Positions 34,742 to 43,997 of a stretch of 64,000 bases of DNA are shown piece by piece. The stretch is taken from NCBI GenBank assembly GCA_014859835.1, contig JACZKW010000047.1:78194-142193 (forward strand), read 5' to 3'. Under the pieces are notes generated by a model. That model ran no database searches, was not told where the DNA came from, and saw only the letters and a program-made list of their open reading frames with translations. How positions within the stretch are numbered: position 1 is the stretch's first letter; each line of letters opens with the position of its first letter. The translations under genes and the position numbers were made by a program. The DNA is from UBA9653 sp014859835. Lineage in GTDB: Archaea; Thermoplasmatota; Thermoplasmata; UBA10834.

Positions 34742-37700
34742 ACCTTCACCTCCTCGTCCTTGTCAGTCAAGAGGGCCTCGAGCATGGTCATTATCTGTTC
34801 GGACTTGAAGTGCTTGGGACTGATCGCCCGCGCACAGCATGCGACCGCGCAGGAGCCACAGCCCTTGCAGAGCGCCTCGTTAATCCTGGATTTGATCACT
34901 CCTGGGGATATCTCCTCGAGTCTCGGGGCGCCGTACTCGCACACATCCTCGCATCTGCCGCAGGCTATGCACCTCTCCTCGTTGACGACGCTCACGACCC
35001 CTTCGGCCTCTATGAACGGTTTGGACAGGACGGTGTTCACCCTTGCAGCTGCGGCCAGCGCCTGCGATATGCTCTCGTCGATCAATCTCGGTGAATGCGC
35101 GAGCCCGCAGAGGAAGATCCCGTCCGTCGCGAAATCGACCGGTCTCAGCTTCATGTGTGCCTCCAGGAAGAACCCCTCCTTGGTCAGCGGCACCTTCAGC
35201 AGCTGGGCAAGGTCCTTGTTGTCCGGGTTCGGCCGGACCGCGGCGTTTAGAACGAGATAGTCCGTTTTGATCGTCACGGTCTGCTCTATGAACTGTTCGT
35301 CGATCTCCACGACGATGTCCCCATTCGTCGCAACGACTCTGGGTGGAGATTCGGGATCGTATCGGAGGAAGATGACGCCAAGCCTGGCCGCTTCGTTGTA
35401 ATTCTCCTCTGCGAAACCGTAGGTCCTGATGTCTCTGTAGAGCACGAAGACATTCGTCTCGGGGTGCTCCTTCTTGATCTTCATCGCGTTCGCCATGGCG
35501 GTCGAACAGCATATCCTGGAGCAGTTCGGATACTCGTCGTTCCTCGAACCGACGCACTGGATTATCACGACATTGTCCGCCTTGAAATCTTTCTCGGCAA
35601 GCAGCTCTCCCAGATCCGTCTGCCTGATGACCTTCGGGTTCTTCCCGAACATGTACTCCACCGGCTCGTACTCCACACCACCGGTGGCCACGACGATGGC
35701 GCCGTGCTTGAACTTCTCTCCGCTCTTGAGAGTGGTCTCGAAATTGCCGATATATCCCTTTATCTCCGAGGCGGTCTCGTTGAGGTAGGTCTTGATGTTC
35801 TTGTGTTCTGCTATTTCCTTCTCGAGCTGTTCGAAAGTCTTCTGGGGGTCGACTCCCGAGAGTGTATGATGTATCCGTCTCAGATGCCCACCCAGCTGCT
35901 TCTCCTTTTCCACCAGGTGCACCTCGAAGCCGGAATTCGCTATCTCTAGGGTCGCGGTCATGCCGCTCAGACCTCCGCCGATGACCAGCGCTGACGGTGT
36001 GACGGGTATCTTGGGTTGAGGTAGAGGCTCAAGCATCGCCGCTTTCGCTACCGCCATGCGCACAAGGTCCTTCGCTTTCGCGGTCGCTTTCACCGGTTCC
36101 AACCGGTGCACCCAAGAGCACTGGTCCCTGATGTTGGCCATCTCGAAAAGGTACTTGTTCAGCCCCGCCTCCTTGACCGTGTTCTGGAACAGCGGCTCGT
36201 GAGTCCTCGGCGTACAGCTCGCGACGACCACCCTGTTCAGGTCGTGTTTCTCGACGACCTCCTTGATCTTCTTCTGAGTGTCCTGTGAGCATGTGTAAAG
36301 GTTACGTTCGACGTAGACCACGCCAGGCAAGGTCGCTGCATATTCGACTACCTCCGGCACGTTCACCACAGAACCGATGTTTATGCCGCAATGGCAGACG
36401 AACACGCCTATCCTGGGTTCCTTGCCGGAGACATCCCTCTCCTGTGGATACTCCTTCTTGGTGACCAGCTTGCCCCGCTCATCCGACAGTAACGCTGCCA
36501 CCTTCCCCGCAGCGCCGCTGGCTTGAGCGATCGAGTCTGGAATGTCCTTCGGGCCAGAGAACGCGCCGCACACGAATATCCCGGGGACGGATGTCGACAC
36601 AGGGGTCAGATCGTCAGTCTCGCAGAACCCGAACTTGTTCAGGTTGAGTCCGAATATCTTTGCCATATTGCCAGTGGATTCCGGGGGCCTCGCGCCCGCA
36701 GAGAGCACGACCAGGTCGAACACCTCCTCTCGAATGTCCGGACCCTCGAGATAGCTGAGCATGAGGTTGTTCGTCTCCGGGTCCTCCTGGACCTTTGATA
36801 TACGGTTGTTCCTCAGGACCCTCACGCCGTATTCGTTCTCCGCTCTCATCAGGTATTCCTCGAACTCCTTGCCGAAAGCCCGAGTGTCCATGAAGAATAT
36901 CGCAGTGTCCAGCCCCTGGACATGCTCCTTGCCTATGACCGCCTGCTTCAGGGCGGCCATGCAACAGTATGATGAACAATAGGTATTGGATGTCTGCGCG
37001 TCCCTCGAGCCGACACACTGTATGAACGCGATCTTCTTGGGCACATCCCCATCCGAAGGCCGGATCACGTGTCCCTCCGTCGGACCAGACGCGCTGAGCA
37101 TCCTCTCGAACTCTATGTTCGAGAGCACATTATGGAATACGCCGTGCCCGTACTCGATCTTCTTCGACGAATCGTAGACGTCGTATCCGGGGCTCAGGAT
37201 GATGGCGCCCACCTCGATCATCTCTTCCTTGTCCAGCTCATCGGAGTAATTGATCGCCTTCGCCTCGCAGAATCTGTCACAGACCCCGCATCCGATGCAC
37301 AGTCCCTTGTCTATAGTGTATACTAAGGGCACAGCCTGCGGGAACGGGACATAGATCGCCTTTGCCGGTGCCAAGTCCCTATCAAAGGCGTTGGCCCCTT
37401 CGATCGGGCAGTGTTCGGCGCACACTCCGCAGCCAGTGCACTTCTCTTCGATTATGAACCTGGACCTACGCGATAGCTTGACCTTGAAATCACCCGTTTT
37501 GCCCTCGATGCCCTTGAGCTCCGCGTTGGTGATCATCGTGATGTTCTCATGCCTCCCTGTCGCGACCAGCTTCGGGGAGATGATGCACATCGAGCAATCG
37601 TTCGTGGGGAAGGTCTTGTCCAACTGTGCCATCGTGCCGCCTATGCTGAGCCCGGATTCGAGTATGTACACCTTGAACCCGGAATCGGCCAGATCCAGCG

Positions 37701-37764
37701 CCGCCTGCATCCCTGCGGGACCGCCTCCGACCACGAGCACGGCCCCAACTTTTCTATCTGCCAT
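34738..37764 (-). CDS. hdrA: Second double HdrA flavoprotein
   Basis: 1008 residues, co-linear with the protein at 25435-28476. First module: VVGGGPAGMQAALDLADSG, NDCSMCIISPK, ferredoxin insert CTGCGVCAEHCP and CIGCGVCDRFCE. Second module from about 450: RIGVFVCHCGINIGSVV, ASCTPRTHEPLF, FAD site VIGGGLSGMTATL, C-terminal ferredoxin CIACGRCEDVC and CKGCGSCAVACC. Each half would hold one FAD, so the chain may carry two flavins and up to six clusters (inference). It sits between an mvhD gene and the MvhD/HdrD fusion and probably receives electrons from one of them. Confidence 0.9.
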   Translation of the reverse strand: MADRKVGAVLVVGGGPAGMQAALDLADSGFKVYILESGLSIGGTMAQLDKTFPTNDCSMCIISPKLVATGRHENITMITNAELKGIEGKTGDFKVKLSRRSRFIIEEKCTGCGVCAEHCPIEGANAFDRDLAPAKAIYVPFPQAVPLVYTIDKGLCIGCGVCDRFCEAKAINYSDELDKEEMIEVGAIILSPGYDVYDSSKKIEYGHGVFHNVLSNIEFERMLSASGPTEGHVIRPSDGDVPKKIAFIQCVGSRDAQTSNTYCSSYCCMAALKQAVIGKEHVQGLDTAIFFMDTRAFGKEFEEYLMRAENEYGVRVLRNNRISKVQEDPETNNLMLSYLEGPDIREEVFDLVVLSAGARPPESTGNMAKIFGLNLNKFGFCETDDLTPVSTSVPGIFVCGAFSGPKDIPDSIAQASGAAGKVAALLSDERGKLVTKKEYPQERDVSGKEPRIGVFVCHCGINIGSVVNVPEVVEYAATLPGVVYVERNLYTCSQDTQKKIKEVVEKHDLNRVVVASCTPRTHEPLFQNTVKEAGLNKYLFEMANIRDQCSWVHRLEPVKATAKAKDLVRMAVAKAAMLEPLPQPKIPVTPSALVIGGGLSGMTATLEIANSGFEVHLVEKEKQLGGHLRRIHHTLSGVDPQKTFEQLEKEIAEHKNIKTYLNETASEIKGYIGNFETTLKSGEKFKHGAIVVATGGVEYEPVEYMFGKNPKVIRQTDLGELLAEKDFKADNVVIIQCVGSRNDEYPNCSRICCSTAMANAMKIKKEHPETNVFVLYRDIRTYGFAEENYNEAARLGVIFLRYDPESPPRVVATNGDIVVEIDEQFIEQTVTIKTDYLVLNAAVRPNPDNKDLAQLLKVPLTKEGFFLEAHMKLRPVDFATDGIFLCGLAHSPRLIDESISQALAAAARVNTVLSKPFIEAEGVVSVVNEERCIACGRCEDVCEYGAPRLEEISPGVIKSRINEALCKGCGSCAVACCARAISPKHFKSEQIMTMLEALLTDKDEEVKV

Positions 37765-37765
37765 G

Positions 37766-38215
37766 TCAAACGTCCTCCTCGCACAACGGTCCGAGCCTCT
37801 CCAGCTCTGCCACCATCTTCTTTACGACGTCTGCGAACTTCTGTCCCTCTGAGCCAGCGATCCATTCTATTCGGAATCTCTGGTCCTCTATGCCCGCGTC
37901 TTCGAGGAATTCTGACAGGAAGTCTCCTCTCATCGCCGCCTTCTCGTTGCCGTTTATGTAATGGCAATCCGCTGGATGGCATCCTGCGACGATCACACCG
38001 TCCGCACCCAGCTCGAATGCCTTCAGCACGAAGGCCGGATCGACTCTTCCCGAGCACATGACTCTGATTATCCTGACATTTGACGGATACTGCAATCTGC
38101 TCACGCCCGCCAGGTCAGCTCCTGCATACGAGCACCAGTTGCAGCAGAATGCGATGATCTTGGGCTCGTGAGTCTTCTCTGTGCTCTGAGCATCCTTGGT
38201 GACTGGTCCGCTCAT
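37766..38215 (-). CDS. mvhD: MvhD-type adaptor subunit next to hdrB
   Basis: 149 residues from ATG 38215; the frame continues upstream inside hdrB without homology. KIIAFCCNWCSYAGADLAGVSR, VIRVMCSGRVDP and GCHPADCHYINGNE give the MvhD cluster motifs. It starts two bases after hdrB and ends one base before the second double hdrA, so it can serve either the classical HdrABC set or the double HdrA. Confidence 0.92.
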   Translation of the reverse strand: MSGPVTKDAQSTEKTHEPKIIAFCCNWCSYAGADLAGVSRLQYPSNVRIIRVMCSGRVDPAFVLKAFELGADGVIVAGCHPADCHYINGNEKAAMRGDFLSEFLEDAGIEDQRFRIEWIAGSEGQKFADVVKKMVAELERLGPLCEEDV

Positions 38216-38217
38216 GT

Positions 38218-39135
38218 TCACGCCCCCCTGAGCTTCCTCAGCAGTGAATGGGCGGACACGTGATGCGTATCGAAGCCCAGCGAGATCGGGTCTATGCCCA
38301 TCGAGAGTGCCTGGAGCTGTGATACATGCATGACCGGGATGCCATCCTTCGTGAAGGTCTTCTGCGCGTTGTCGAACTGAAGGAGGCAGAACGGGCATCC
38401 AGTGACGATGCAGTCTGCGCCGACTGCCGAAATGTTCTTGCACTTGTCCTCCGTGAGCGAGTTGGCGAGATCGACGACGTGGGATCTCACACCACCTCCC
38501 GCGCCGCAGCAATCCAACTTGTCCTCGTAATCCACGGATGTCGCGCCGCACGCCTCGACGATCTGGTCGAGGAGCACGGGGTTGTTCGGATCATCTATCG
38601 TTTGATTCTCCGTCGGTCGCAGGTAATGACATCCATAATGCACGGCCACGGTGATGTTATTCAGGGGTTTCTTGACCTTGCTGGCTATGGCCTCCAGACC
38701 TATGTCTCTGGCCATCACATCGATATAGTGGCGTACCTTGACTGGTTCGAAAATCTTCCTCCTTCCCTCGGTCTTCCTGGGCACGCCAGTATATTTCTTA
38801 CCTATCTGGGCGAGCACACGGTTCACCCTGCCCATGGCCTTCGGATCCTGGAGGTACTCCGTGGCTTTGAGGAGGGAGGTGAGGCAGCCGTTGCATACGG
38901 TCATGATGTCCCTTCGCTCCTCCTGGGCAAGTACGAGGTTCCTCGCGGCCAGCAGAAGCCATGTGTTCTTGTCGGTGGAGTAGAATATCCCTGGGACCGG
39001 GCAGCAAGAGAACTCTGGCATGTCCATCACGTCGAGGTCGAAGCCCTCTTTTCCACAGACCCACCTCACTGCATATTCGATGCCAGGATATCTGTTCGGT
39101 ATGACGCAACCGAAGAAGTACGCGTAAGGGGTCAT
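38218..39135 (-). CDS. hdrB: Heterodisulfide reductase subunit B
   Basis: 305 residues with two CCG domains: FFGCVIPNRYPG, SCCPVPG, CNGCLTSL in the first, HYGCHYLRP, DCCGAGGG, CPFCLLQF in the second. In methanogens these bind two noncubane [4Fe-4S] clusters that cleave the CoM-S-S-CoB disulfide. No methyl-CoM reductase is seen here, so the natural disulfide is open. It overlaps hdrC by 4 bases and is followed by mvhD. Confidence 0.93.
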   Translation of the reverse strand: MTPYAYFFGCVIPNRYPGIEYAVRWVCGKEGFDLDVMDMPEFSCCPVPGIFYSTDKNTWLLLAARNLVLAQEERRDIMTVCNGCLTSLLKATEYLQDPKAMGRVNRVLAQIGKKYTGVPRKTEGRRKIFEPVKVRHYIDVMARDIGLEAIASKVKKPLNNITVAVHYGCHYLRPTENQTIDDPNNPVLLDQIVEACGATSVDYEDKLDCCGAGGGVRSHVVDLANSLTEDKCKNISAVGADCIVTGCPFCLLQFDNAQKTFTKDGIPVMHVSQLQALSMGIDPISLGFDTHHVSAHSLLRKLRGA

Positions 39136-39716
39136 GCCTTGACCTCCTCTTCGATGCCTATGAGTTTGTCGTACTTCGACGCGTGTATCAGGACATTGAT
39201 CTCCCGCAATACCTTCTTGTAACTCGGATCGTTCGAATGCACCTGCTCCAGGCCAAGCTCGCTTCGGATCTTGTTGATCTCCTCGTCCGGTTTGACGCTC
39301 TGGCCATACCTCACGAGGTTCGTTGCGGCTACCTTGATGAACGGAGGTATGACTCCTTCCCTGACTGCTATGTGTCTAAGTGCGATCATCACCTCGGCCG
39401 GATTGATGTCGGCCGGGCAATGCTCGTAGCATCTGTAACAGGTCGCGCATACCCATCGGGTGCTGAGGGTGTAGCTCTTGAGTCCGAACTGGCAGTACTT
39501 GATGATGCTCCTTGTCTTGTAATCTATCTTCAGGCTTATCGGGCATACACCAGTGCAGTTTCCGCATTGGAGGCAGGTCATGACGTCCTTTCCGCCGTAC
39601 TTCTTGATTTCCTTCGCGAAATTTCGATCCAGCTGGCTCTCGTCGATGACCTTCTCCTCGACGAGTTTCTCCTTGAGTCCACTAATGAAGGTCTTCTCGA
39701 CTTCTCCGATGATCAC
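39132..39716 (-). CDS. hdrC: Heterodisulfide reductase subunit C
   Basis: 194 residues. Two [4Fe-4S] motifs, CLQCGNCTGVCP (near residue 48) and CATCYRCYEHCP (near 90), then the helical HdrC tail. It transfers electrons from HdrA to HdrB. Cytoplasmic, no membrane helix, so it is not the HdrE-type system. It overlaps both hdrA and hdrB by 4 bases. Confidence 0.94.
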   Translation of the reverse strand: MIIGEVEKTFISGLKEKLVEEKVIDESQLDRNFAKEIKKYGGKDVMTCLQCGNCTGVCPISLKIDYKTRSIIKYCQFGLKSYTLSTRWVCATCYRCYEHCPADINPAEVMIALRHIAVREGVIPPFIKVAATNLVRYGQSVKPDEEINKIRSELGLEQVHSNDPSYKKVLREINVLIHASKYDKLIGIEEEVKA

Positions 39717-41806
39717 ACCTCCGTCTCAGCGTTCTTCTTCTGAGGTGGTTTATGCGTCCCACATATTGGCGTCCATGCCGCCATGATCTCCGAATTTATC
39801 TGATCGTCAGTGAACTGCTTTGCGGTTATGGCCTTCTGTGGACACGATGCAGCACAAGTACCGCATCCATGGCATAGGGCCTCTATGATGCGCACTTTCG
39901 TGCCTCCCTTCTCGGATTCGTAGAGCTCGGGAGCACCATATGGGCAAAGTTCTGCGCAAAGGCCACAGCCGACGCATAGGTCTTCGTCGATCGATACCGT
40001 GAGCGGTTCTATCCTCACCTTTCCAGTCAGCATGAGCACTGCAGCGGACGAGGCCGCTGCCTTGGCCTGGGCGACGGAGTCCGGGATATCCTTAGGAGCC
40101 TGCGCGCAACCCGCGACAAAGATCCCGTCGGCAGCCGTGTCGACTGGTCTCAGCTTCGGATGCGCTTCCATGAAGAACCCGTCGGGGCTCGTCGTGATGC
40201 TCAGTATCTTCCCTATGCGCTTGCTCCCCTCGGATGGCACCAGGCCTGTCGACAGAACCACAAGATCGAATTCCCTCTCGGTGATCTTGTTGAGCAGCGT
40301 CTCCTCAGCCCTGATCGTGATGACCTTTGTCTCAGGGTCCTCGCTCAGCTTGGCTGGCCTGCCCCTGAAGAATTCGACTCCGTACTCTTCTCTGACACGG
40401 TGATAGAGTTCTTCGAACCCTTTCCCGAAAGCTCGTATGTCATTGTAATACACCGCGATTTCGGTGTCCGGCTCATGTTCCTTGATTATCTGCGCATTCT
40501 TTATCGCGTACATGCAGCAGACGCGTGAGCAATAGTTGTTGCCGATCTTCTTGTTTCTGGAACCGACACATTGGATGAATGCCACGCGTTTCGGTGTGAC
40601 TTTGTCCGAAGGCCTTATCAGATGCCCGCCGGTCGGACCCGAAGCGTTCAACAGCCTCTCGAGTTCGAGGGCCGATATCACGTTCTCATATTCCCAGTAC
40701 TTGTAGACGCCCTTCCTCATGGGCACATAGGTCTCGGATCCAGTCGCGATGATTATCGTCCCGACCTTGAAATCGAGCACCTCGTCCTCCATCTTATGGT
40801 CGATCGCGTTGTTCGTGCACGCCTTGACGCAGAGCTGGCACTTCCCGCTCTTGAAATGCAGACAGTTCTCCTTGTCTACAGTGTATTTCAGCGGGACGGC
40901 CTGCGGGAACGGGACGTATATCGCCTTCCTCTTCCCAAAGCCCATGTCGAACTCGTTATCCACCTTGACTGGACAGACATCGGCACATACACCGCATCCT
41001 ACGCACTTGTCCTCGTGGACGAACCGCGCCTTCCGCCTTACCTTCACATCATAATTGCCGATGTACCCCTTGACTTCCTCGACCTCTGAGTATGACAGCA
41101 GCTCGATGTTTGGGTTACGCGATAGCTCGACCATCTTCGGCGCGAGTATGCATATCGCACAGTCCCCTGTCGGGAATGTCTTGTCAAGCTGTGCCATCAC
41201 TCCGCCGATGCTCGGTTTGCTCTCGACCAAGTACACTTTGAATCCCATGTTGGCGAGGTCGAGTGATGACTGTATCCCGGTGACCCCTCCTCCGACCACG
41301 AGCGCAGCTCTTTCGACTGGGACCTCCCTTGCCTCCAACGGTTCCAGCCTGGCCACCTTGGAGACCCCCATCCTCACGAGGTCGATCGCCTTCTGAGTCG
41401 CGTTATCCTTCTCATGTGAATGGACCCACGAGCACTGCTCGCGGATGTTGACCATGTGTAATACGTACGGATTCAGCCCCGCCCTCTGTATGCATGTCCT
41501 GAATGTCGGTTCATGCAGTCTCGGAGAACACGAAGCTATGACCACTCTGTTGACATTCCATTCCTTGATCGCCTTCAGGATCTCTTCCTGACCAACGTCG
41601 GAGCAAGTGTATTTATTGTCCCGAGCGACCACAACGCCCGGCAGCTCTTCAGCTGCATCTCTCACTTTGACGCAATCGACCACGCCCGCGATATTGCTAC
41701 CGCAGTGGCATACGAAAACTCCTATACGTGGTTCGGTCGCGTCGCTTGTCCCTTGTGACGGCGTTCTTTCAACAGAGTCCTTTTCCAGAGGTTCGGGCGA
41801 GCCCAT
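39713..41806 (-). CDS. hdrA: Heterodisulfide reductase subunit A (classical architecture)
   Basis: 697 residues, near the methanogen HdrA length. In order: N-terminal domain RIGVFVCHCGSNIAGVVD and ASCSPRLHEPTF (about 25-140), FAD site VVGGGVTGIQSSL (about 170), GDCAICILAPK, inserted ferredoxin CVGCGVCADVCP with CLHFKSGKCQLCVKAC, C-terminal ferredoxin CVGCGLCAELCP and CHGCGTCAASCP. It is the only HdrA here with all domains in one single-length chain. First gene of the leftward string with hdrC and hdrB. Start ATG follows GAGGAGGGGGG. Confidence 0.94.
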   Translation of the reverse strand: MGSPEPLEKDSVERTPSQGTSDATEPRIGVFVCHCGSNIAGVVDCVKVRDAAEELPGVVVARDNKYTCSDVGQEEILKAIKEWNVNRVVIASCSPRLHEPTFRTCIQRAGLNPYVLHMVNIREQCSWVHSHEKDNATQKAIDLVRMGVSKVARLEPLEAREVPVERAALVVGGGVTGIQSSLDLANMGFKVYLVESKPSIGGVMAQLDKTFPTGDCAICILAPKMVELSRNPNIELLSYSEVEEVKGYIGNYDVKVRRKARFVHEDKCVGCGVCADVCPVKVDNEFDMGFGKRKAIYVPFPQAVPLKYTVDKENCLHFKSGKCQLCVKACTNNAIDHKMEDEVLDFKVGTIIIATGSETYVPMRKGVYKYWEYENVISALELERLLNASGPTGGHLIRPSDKVTPKRVAFIQCVGSRNKKIGNNYCSRVCCMYAIKNAQIIKEHEPDTEIAVYYNDIRAFGKGFEELYHRVREEYGVEFFRGRPAKLSEDPETKVITIRAEETLLNKITEREFDLVVLSTGLVPSEGSKRIGKILSITTSPDGFFMEAHPKLRPVDTAADGIFVAGCAQAPKDIPDSVAQAKAAASSAAVLMLTGKVRIEPLTVSIDEDLCVGCGLCAELCPYGAPELYESEKGGTKVRIIEALCHGCGTCAASCPQKAITAKQFTDDQINSEIMAAWTPICGTHKPPQKKNAETEV

Positions 41807-42275
41807 CGTCCCCCCTCCTCGACCTGAGCGTGTCGAAGTTATCCGGCCGAATGACCCCGCGAATGCACCATTTCCTGCAGACTGGCGCTTCCACTCGGCC
41901 TAAGTGTCTGACGGATTTGGATAACTGACAAGTGGTTAATATAGGTTTCGACGGACCCATTTCGAAAAACGCAGGTGTCGAGGCGATAATCGTTAAAGCG
42001 TGTCCCAGGGGTTGCAGTTTCTATTTCATAAATGGGGTCACAAATTCGAAAATCGTTTAATTGATGGTTCTCGATACTATAGGTGGCTACGAACCAGCAG
42101 ATTCCTGTCCGAACCGAAGGCCCGTAAAGTCGAAATCTCGACGAACATACCGTCACGAGGACGTCTCGTCTCGAAGTCCATCGCATCCCCTCATCGTCTT
42201 GGTCCTATTTGCAGTGTGTCCTCATCATTTTGGTGCTTGAGAACACGGCCATGAATGAGGTGACCCTGCGCATAT
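41807..42275 (-). promoter_or_regulatory. 469-base gap with a TATA candidate for the hdrACB operon
   Basis: On the minus strand CCTATATTAA at 41937-41946 is a good TATA box; it would give a leader of about 110 bases ahead of hdrA. The rest of the gap, up to the hypD stop, shows no plausible gene, tRNA or array. Confidence 0.4.
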
Positions 42276-43364
42276 TCACTTAGCTGCTTGCTTCTTTCTG
42301 TATCTATATGATATGTGGCAACTACCCTCTCTTGAGACCATGCATGGACCGAGAGGGTTCGCAGGTGTGCATCCGGTTGAGAACAAGGGGCATTCCTCGC
42401 TGGTCAGGATGCCTCTCAACATCTCCCCACATCTGCATCCCTCGACCTCGGAGAACTCCTTCTCATGCACAGGGGCGAGGAGGTCAGAATATCTGCTTCT
42501 CGCGTCGTGAGTTTCAAATCTCTTTCTGATGGAGAGTCCGCTTCCATTGATCACAGGGAAACCTCTCCATAACACGTCGGATGGTTCGAACACATCCTCA
42601 AGCACCTTCATGGCGGTCAGGTTGCCCTCCCTGTGGACGACTCTGGAGTATTCGTTCTCCACCTCGGCTCTTCCATCCCTCACTTGATTCGCCAGCATGT
42701 ACACTCCCATCATCAGGTCGAGAGGTTCGAATCCAGCCACGACCTGCGGCATCTTGTACTTCTCAGAGAGGAACTCGTACGGTCTGGTCCCAATCATGGT
42801 GCTAACATGGCCCGGCTGTATCATCCCATGGAGACGGATCTCGCCCATCTCTGCTATGGCTGCCAGTGCTGGAGGTACCATCCTATGGCAGCTGAGGACA
42901 CTGAAGTTGGCGGGCGGGTCGTTCCGGATCGCAGCTGCTATAGTGGGAGATGTCGTCTCGAAGCCTATACCCATGAATACGACCTCCTTCTGATTGTTCT
43001 GGGCGAGGGCCACGGCATCATCGACCCCGAGGACGATTCTGACATCCGCTCCATCCGCCTTCGCGTCGTTCAGGGAACCTTTCTCACCTGGGACCTTCAT
43101 CATATCCCCGAAAACAGCCACGGTCACGCCTGCACGCGCGATGGCCAATATCTCCTCGATCTCTCCTGGTGGTGTGACACATACCGGGCATCCAGGTCCC
43201 TGCCGTATGTCTATCCCGATCCTTTTGAACTCGCTGTCCAAGCCGAACCTGACGAGGGTATCCTGATGGGTCCCGCAGACATGCATCAATGTGAGGTCGA
43301 GGCTCATGCGTTCGAGTTTATCGATTATCTTCCTCGACATCTCCCTGTCTCTCAATCTAAACAT
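42276..43364 (-). CDS. hypD: Hydrogenase maturation protein HypD
   Basis: 362 residues. LMHVCGTHQDTLVRFGL, GPGCPVCVTPPGEIEE, FGDMMKVPG, GFETTSPTIAA, SCHRMVPPAL and GFEPLDLMMGVYML are HypD signatures; the C-terminal Cys-rich part (GCRCGEMLRG, CPLFSTGCTP) binds the [4Fe-4S] cluster. It is the scaffold on which the Fe(CN)2CO group is built with HypC. ATG 43364 overlaps the hypA stop by 8 bases; upstream codons in this frame lack homology. Confidence 0.95.
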   Translation of the reverse strand: MFRLRDREMSRKIIDKLERMSLDLTLMHVCGTHQDTLVRFGLDSEFKRIGIDIRQGPGCPVCVTPPGEIEEILAIARAGVTVAVFGDMMKVPGEKGSLNDAKADGADVRIVLGVDDAVALAQNNQKEVVFMGIGFETTSPTIAAAIRNDPPANFSVLSCHRMVPPALAAIAEMGEIRLHGMIQPGHVSTMIGTRPYEFLSEKYKMPQVVAGFEPLDLMMGVYMLANQVRDGRAEVENEYSRVVHREGNLTAMKVLEDVFEPSDVLWRGFPVINGSGLSIRKRFETHDARSRYSDLLAPVHEKEFSEVEGCRCGEMLRGILTSEECPLFSTGCTPANPLGPCMVSREGSCHISYRYRKKQAAK

Positions 43365-43731
43365 CCGGGACCACCAACCGCAAGTTCTTGATAGTGCATT
43401 CTCGACCATTGACGATCCTGGCAGGCCCTCTGCACTTGGGGCACTCTAGAATCGGCACGATCCTATGTGGGGAATCCTCGGACGGTGACATCTCTCCCTT
43501 GAATCCGCAATCACACTCGATCGTGCCCTTGACATGGTTTATTGTCAGAGTGGAACCCTGAAGAATTGTGTCCTTCGAGAGGATCTCGTAGGAGAACTTC
43601 AATTGCTCCTCACCGAGCATCGTGAAATCGCCGAGATCCAGGAACACTTCCTCCACCTTGACGGCATTCCATTTCTTGGATTCCTCGATAAGCCCATCGA
43701 TGATCTGACTCATCACGGAGAATTCGTGCAT
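43357..43731 (-). CDS. hypA: Hydrogenase nickel-insertion protein HypA
   Basis: 124 residues. It starts MHEFSVMSQIIDGL with the nickel-binding His2. The zinc site is CDCGF then CPKCRGPARIV: the first knuckle is CxC instead of the usual CxxC. It delivers nickel to the large subunit together with HypB. Located between hypC and hypD. Confidence 0.93.
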   Translation of the reverse strand: MHEFSVMSQIIDGLIEESKKWNAVKVEEVFLDLGDFTMLGEEQLKFSYEILSKDTILQGSTLTINHVKGTIECDCGFKGEMSPSEDSPHRIVPILECPKCRGPARIVNGRECTIKNLRLVVPDV

Positions 43732-43734
43732 GGT

Positions 43735-43962
43735 CTATGCCCCTGCATTCTCCTGCTCTAGCATCTCGCGGAAGAGTTCGAGGGTCTTCTCGGCCTCTTC
43801 TTTGTCGAGGAGTTGGATGGCATAACCAGCATGGACGATGACATAGTCTCCTATCTTTGCGTCGACAAGACTGATGTTAGCGGTCCTGGAGACTCCTCCG
43901 AAATCGACGGTGGCCATCATCCCGTCGATCGACTTGACCTCGGCTGGAACTGCTAAGCACAT
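43735..43962 (-). CDS. hypC: Hydrogenase maturation chaperone HypC
   Basis: 75 residues beginning MCLAVPAEVKSIDG; Cys2 is the iron ligand and VIVHAGYAIQLLDKEEA is the conserved second motif. It carries the Fe(CN)2CO unit from HypD to the large-subunit precursor. The open frame extends far upstream into hypF but the family starts at this ATG. Confidence 0.95.
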   Translation of the reverse strand: MCLAVPAEVKSIDGMMATVDFGGVSRTANISLVDAKIGDYVIVHAGYAIQLLDKEEAEKTLELFREMLEQENAGA

Positions 43963-43997
43963 CTGGCGGTCAGTATGCGGGGTCCGTTGATAAAGTT

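Noticed and set aside
22062..41806. Methanogenesis as the function of the Hdr/Mvh genes
   Set aside because: mvhADG and hdrABC are shared with non-methanogens, and no mcr, mtr or methyltransferase gene is in the window, so a methanogen cannot be claimed.
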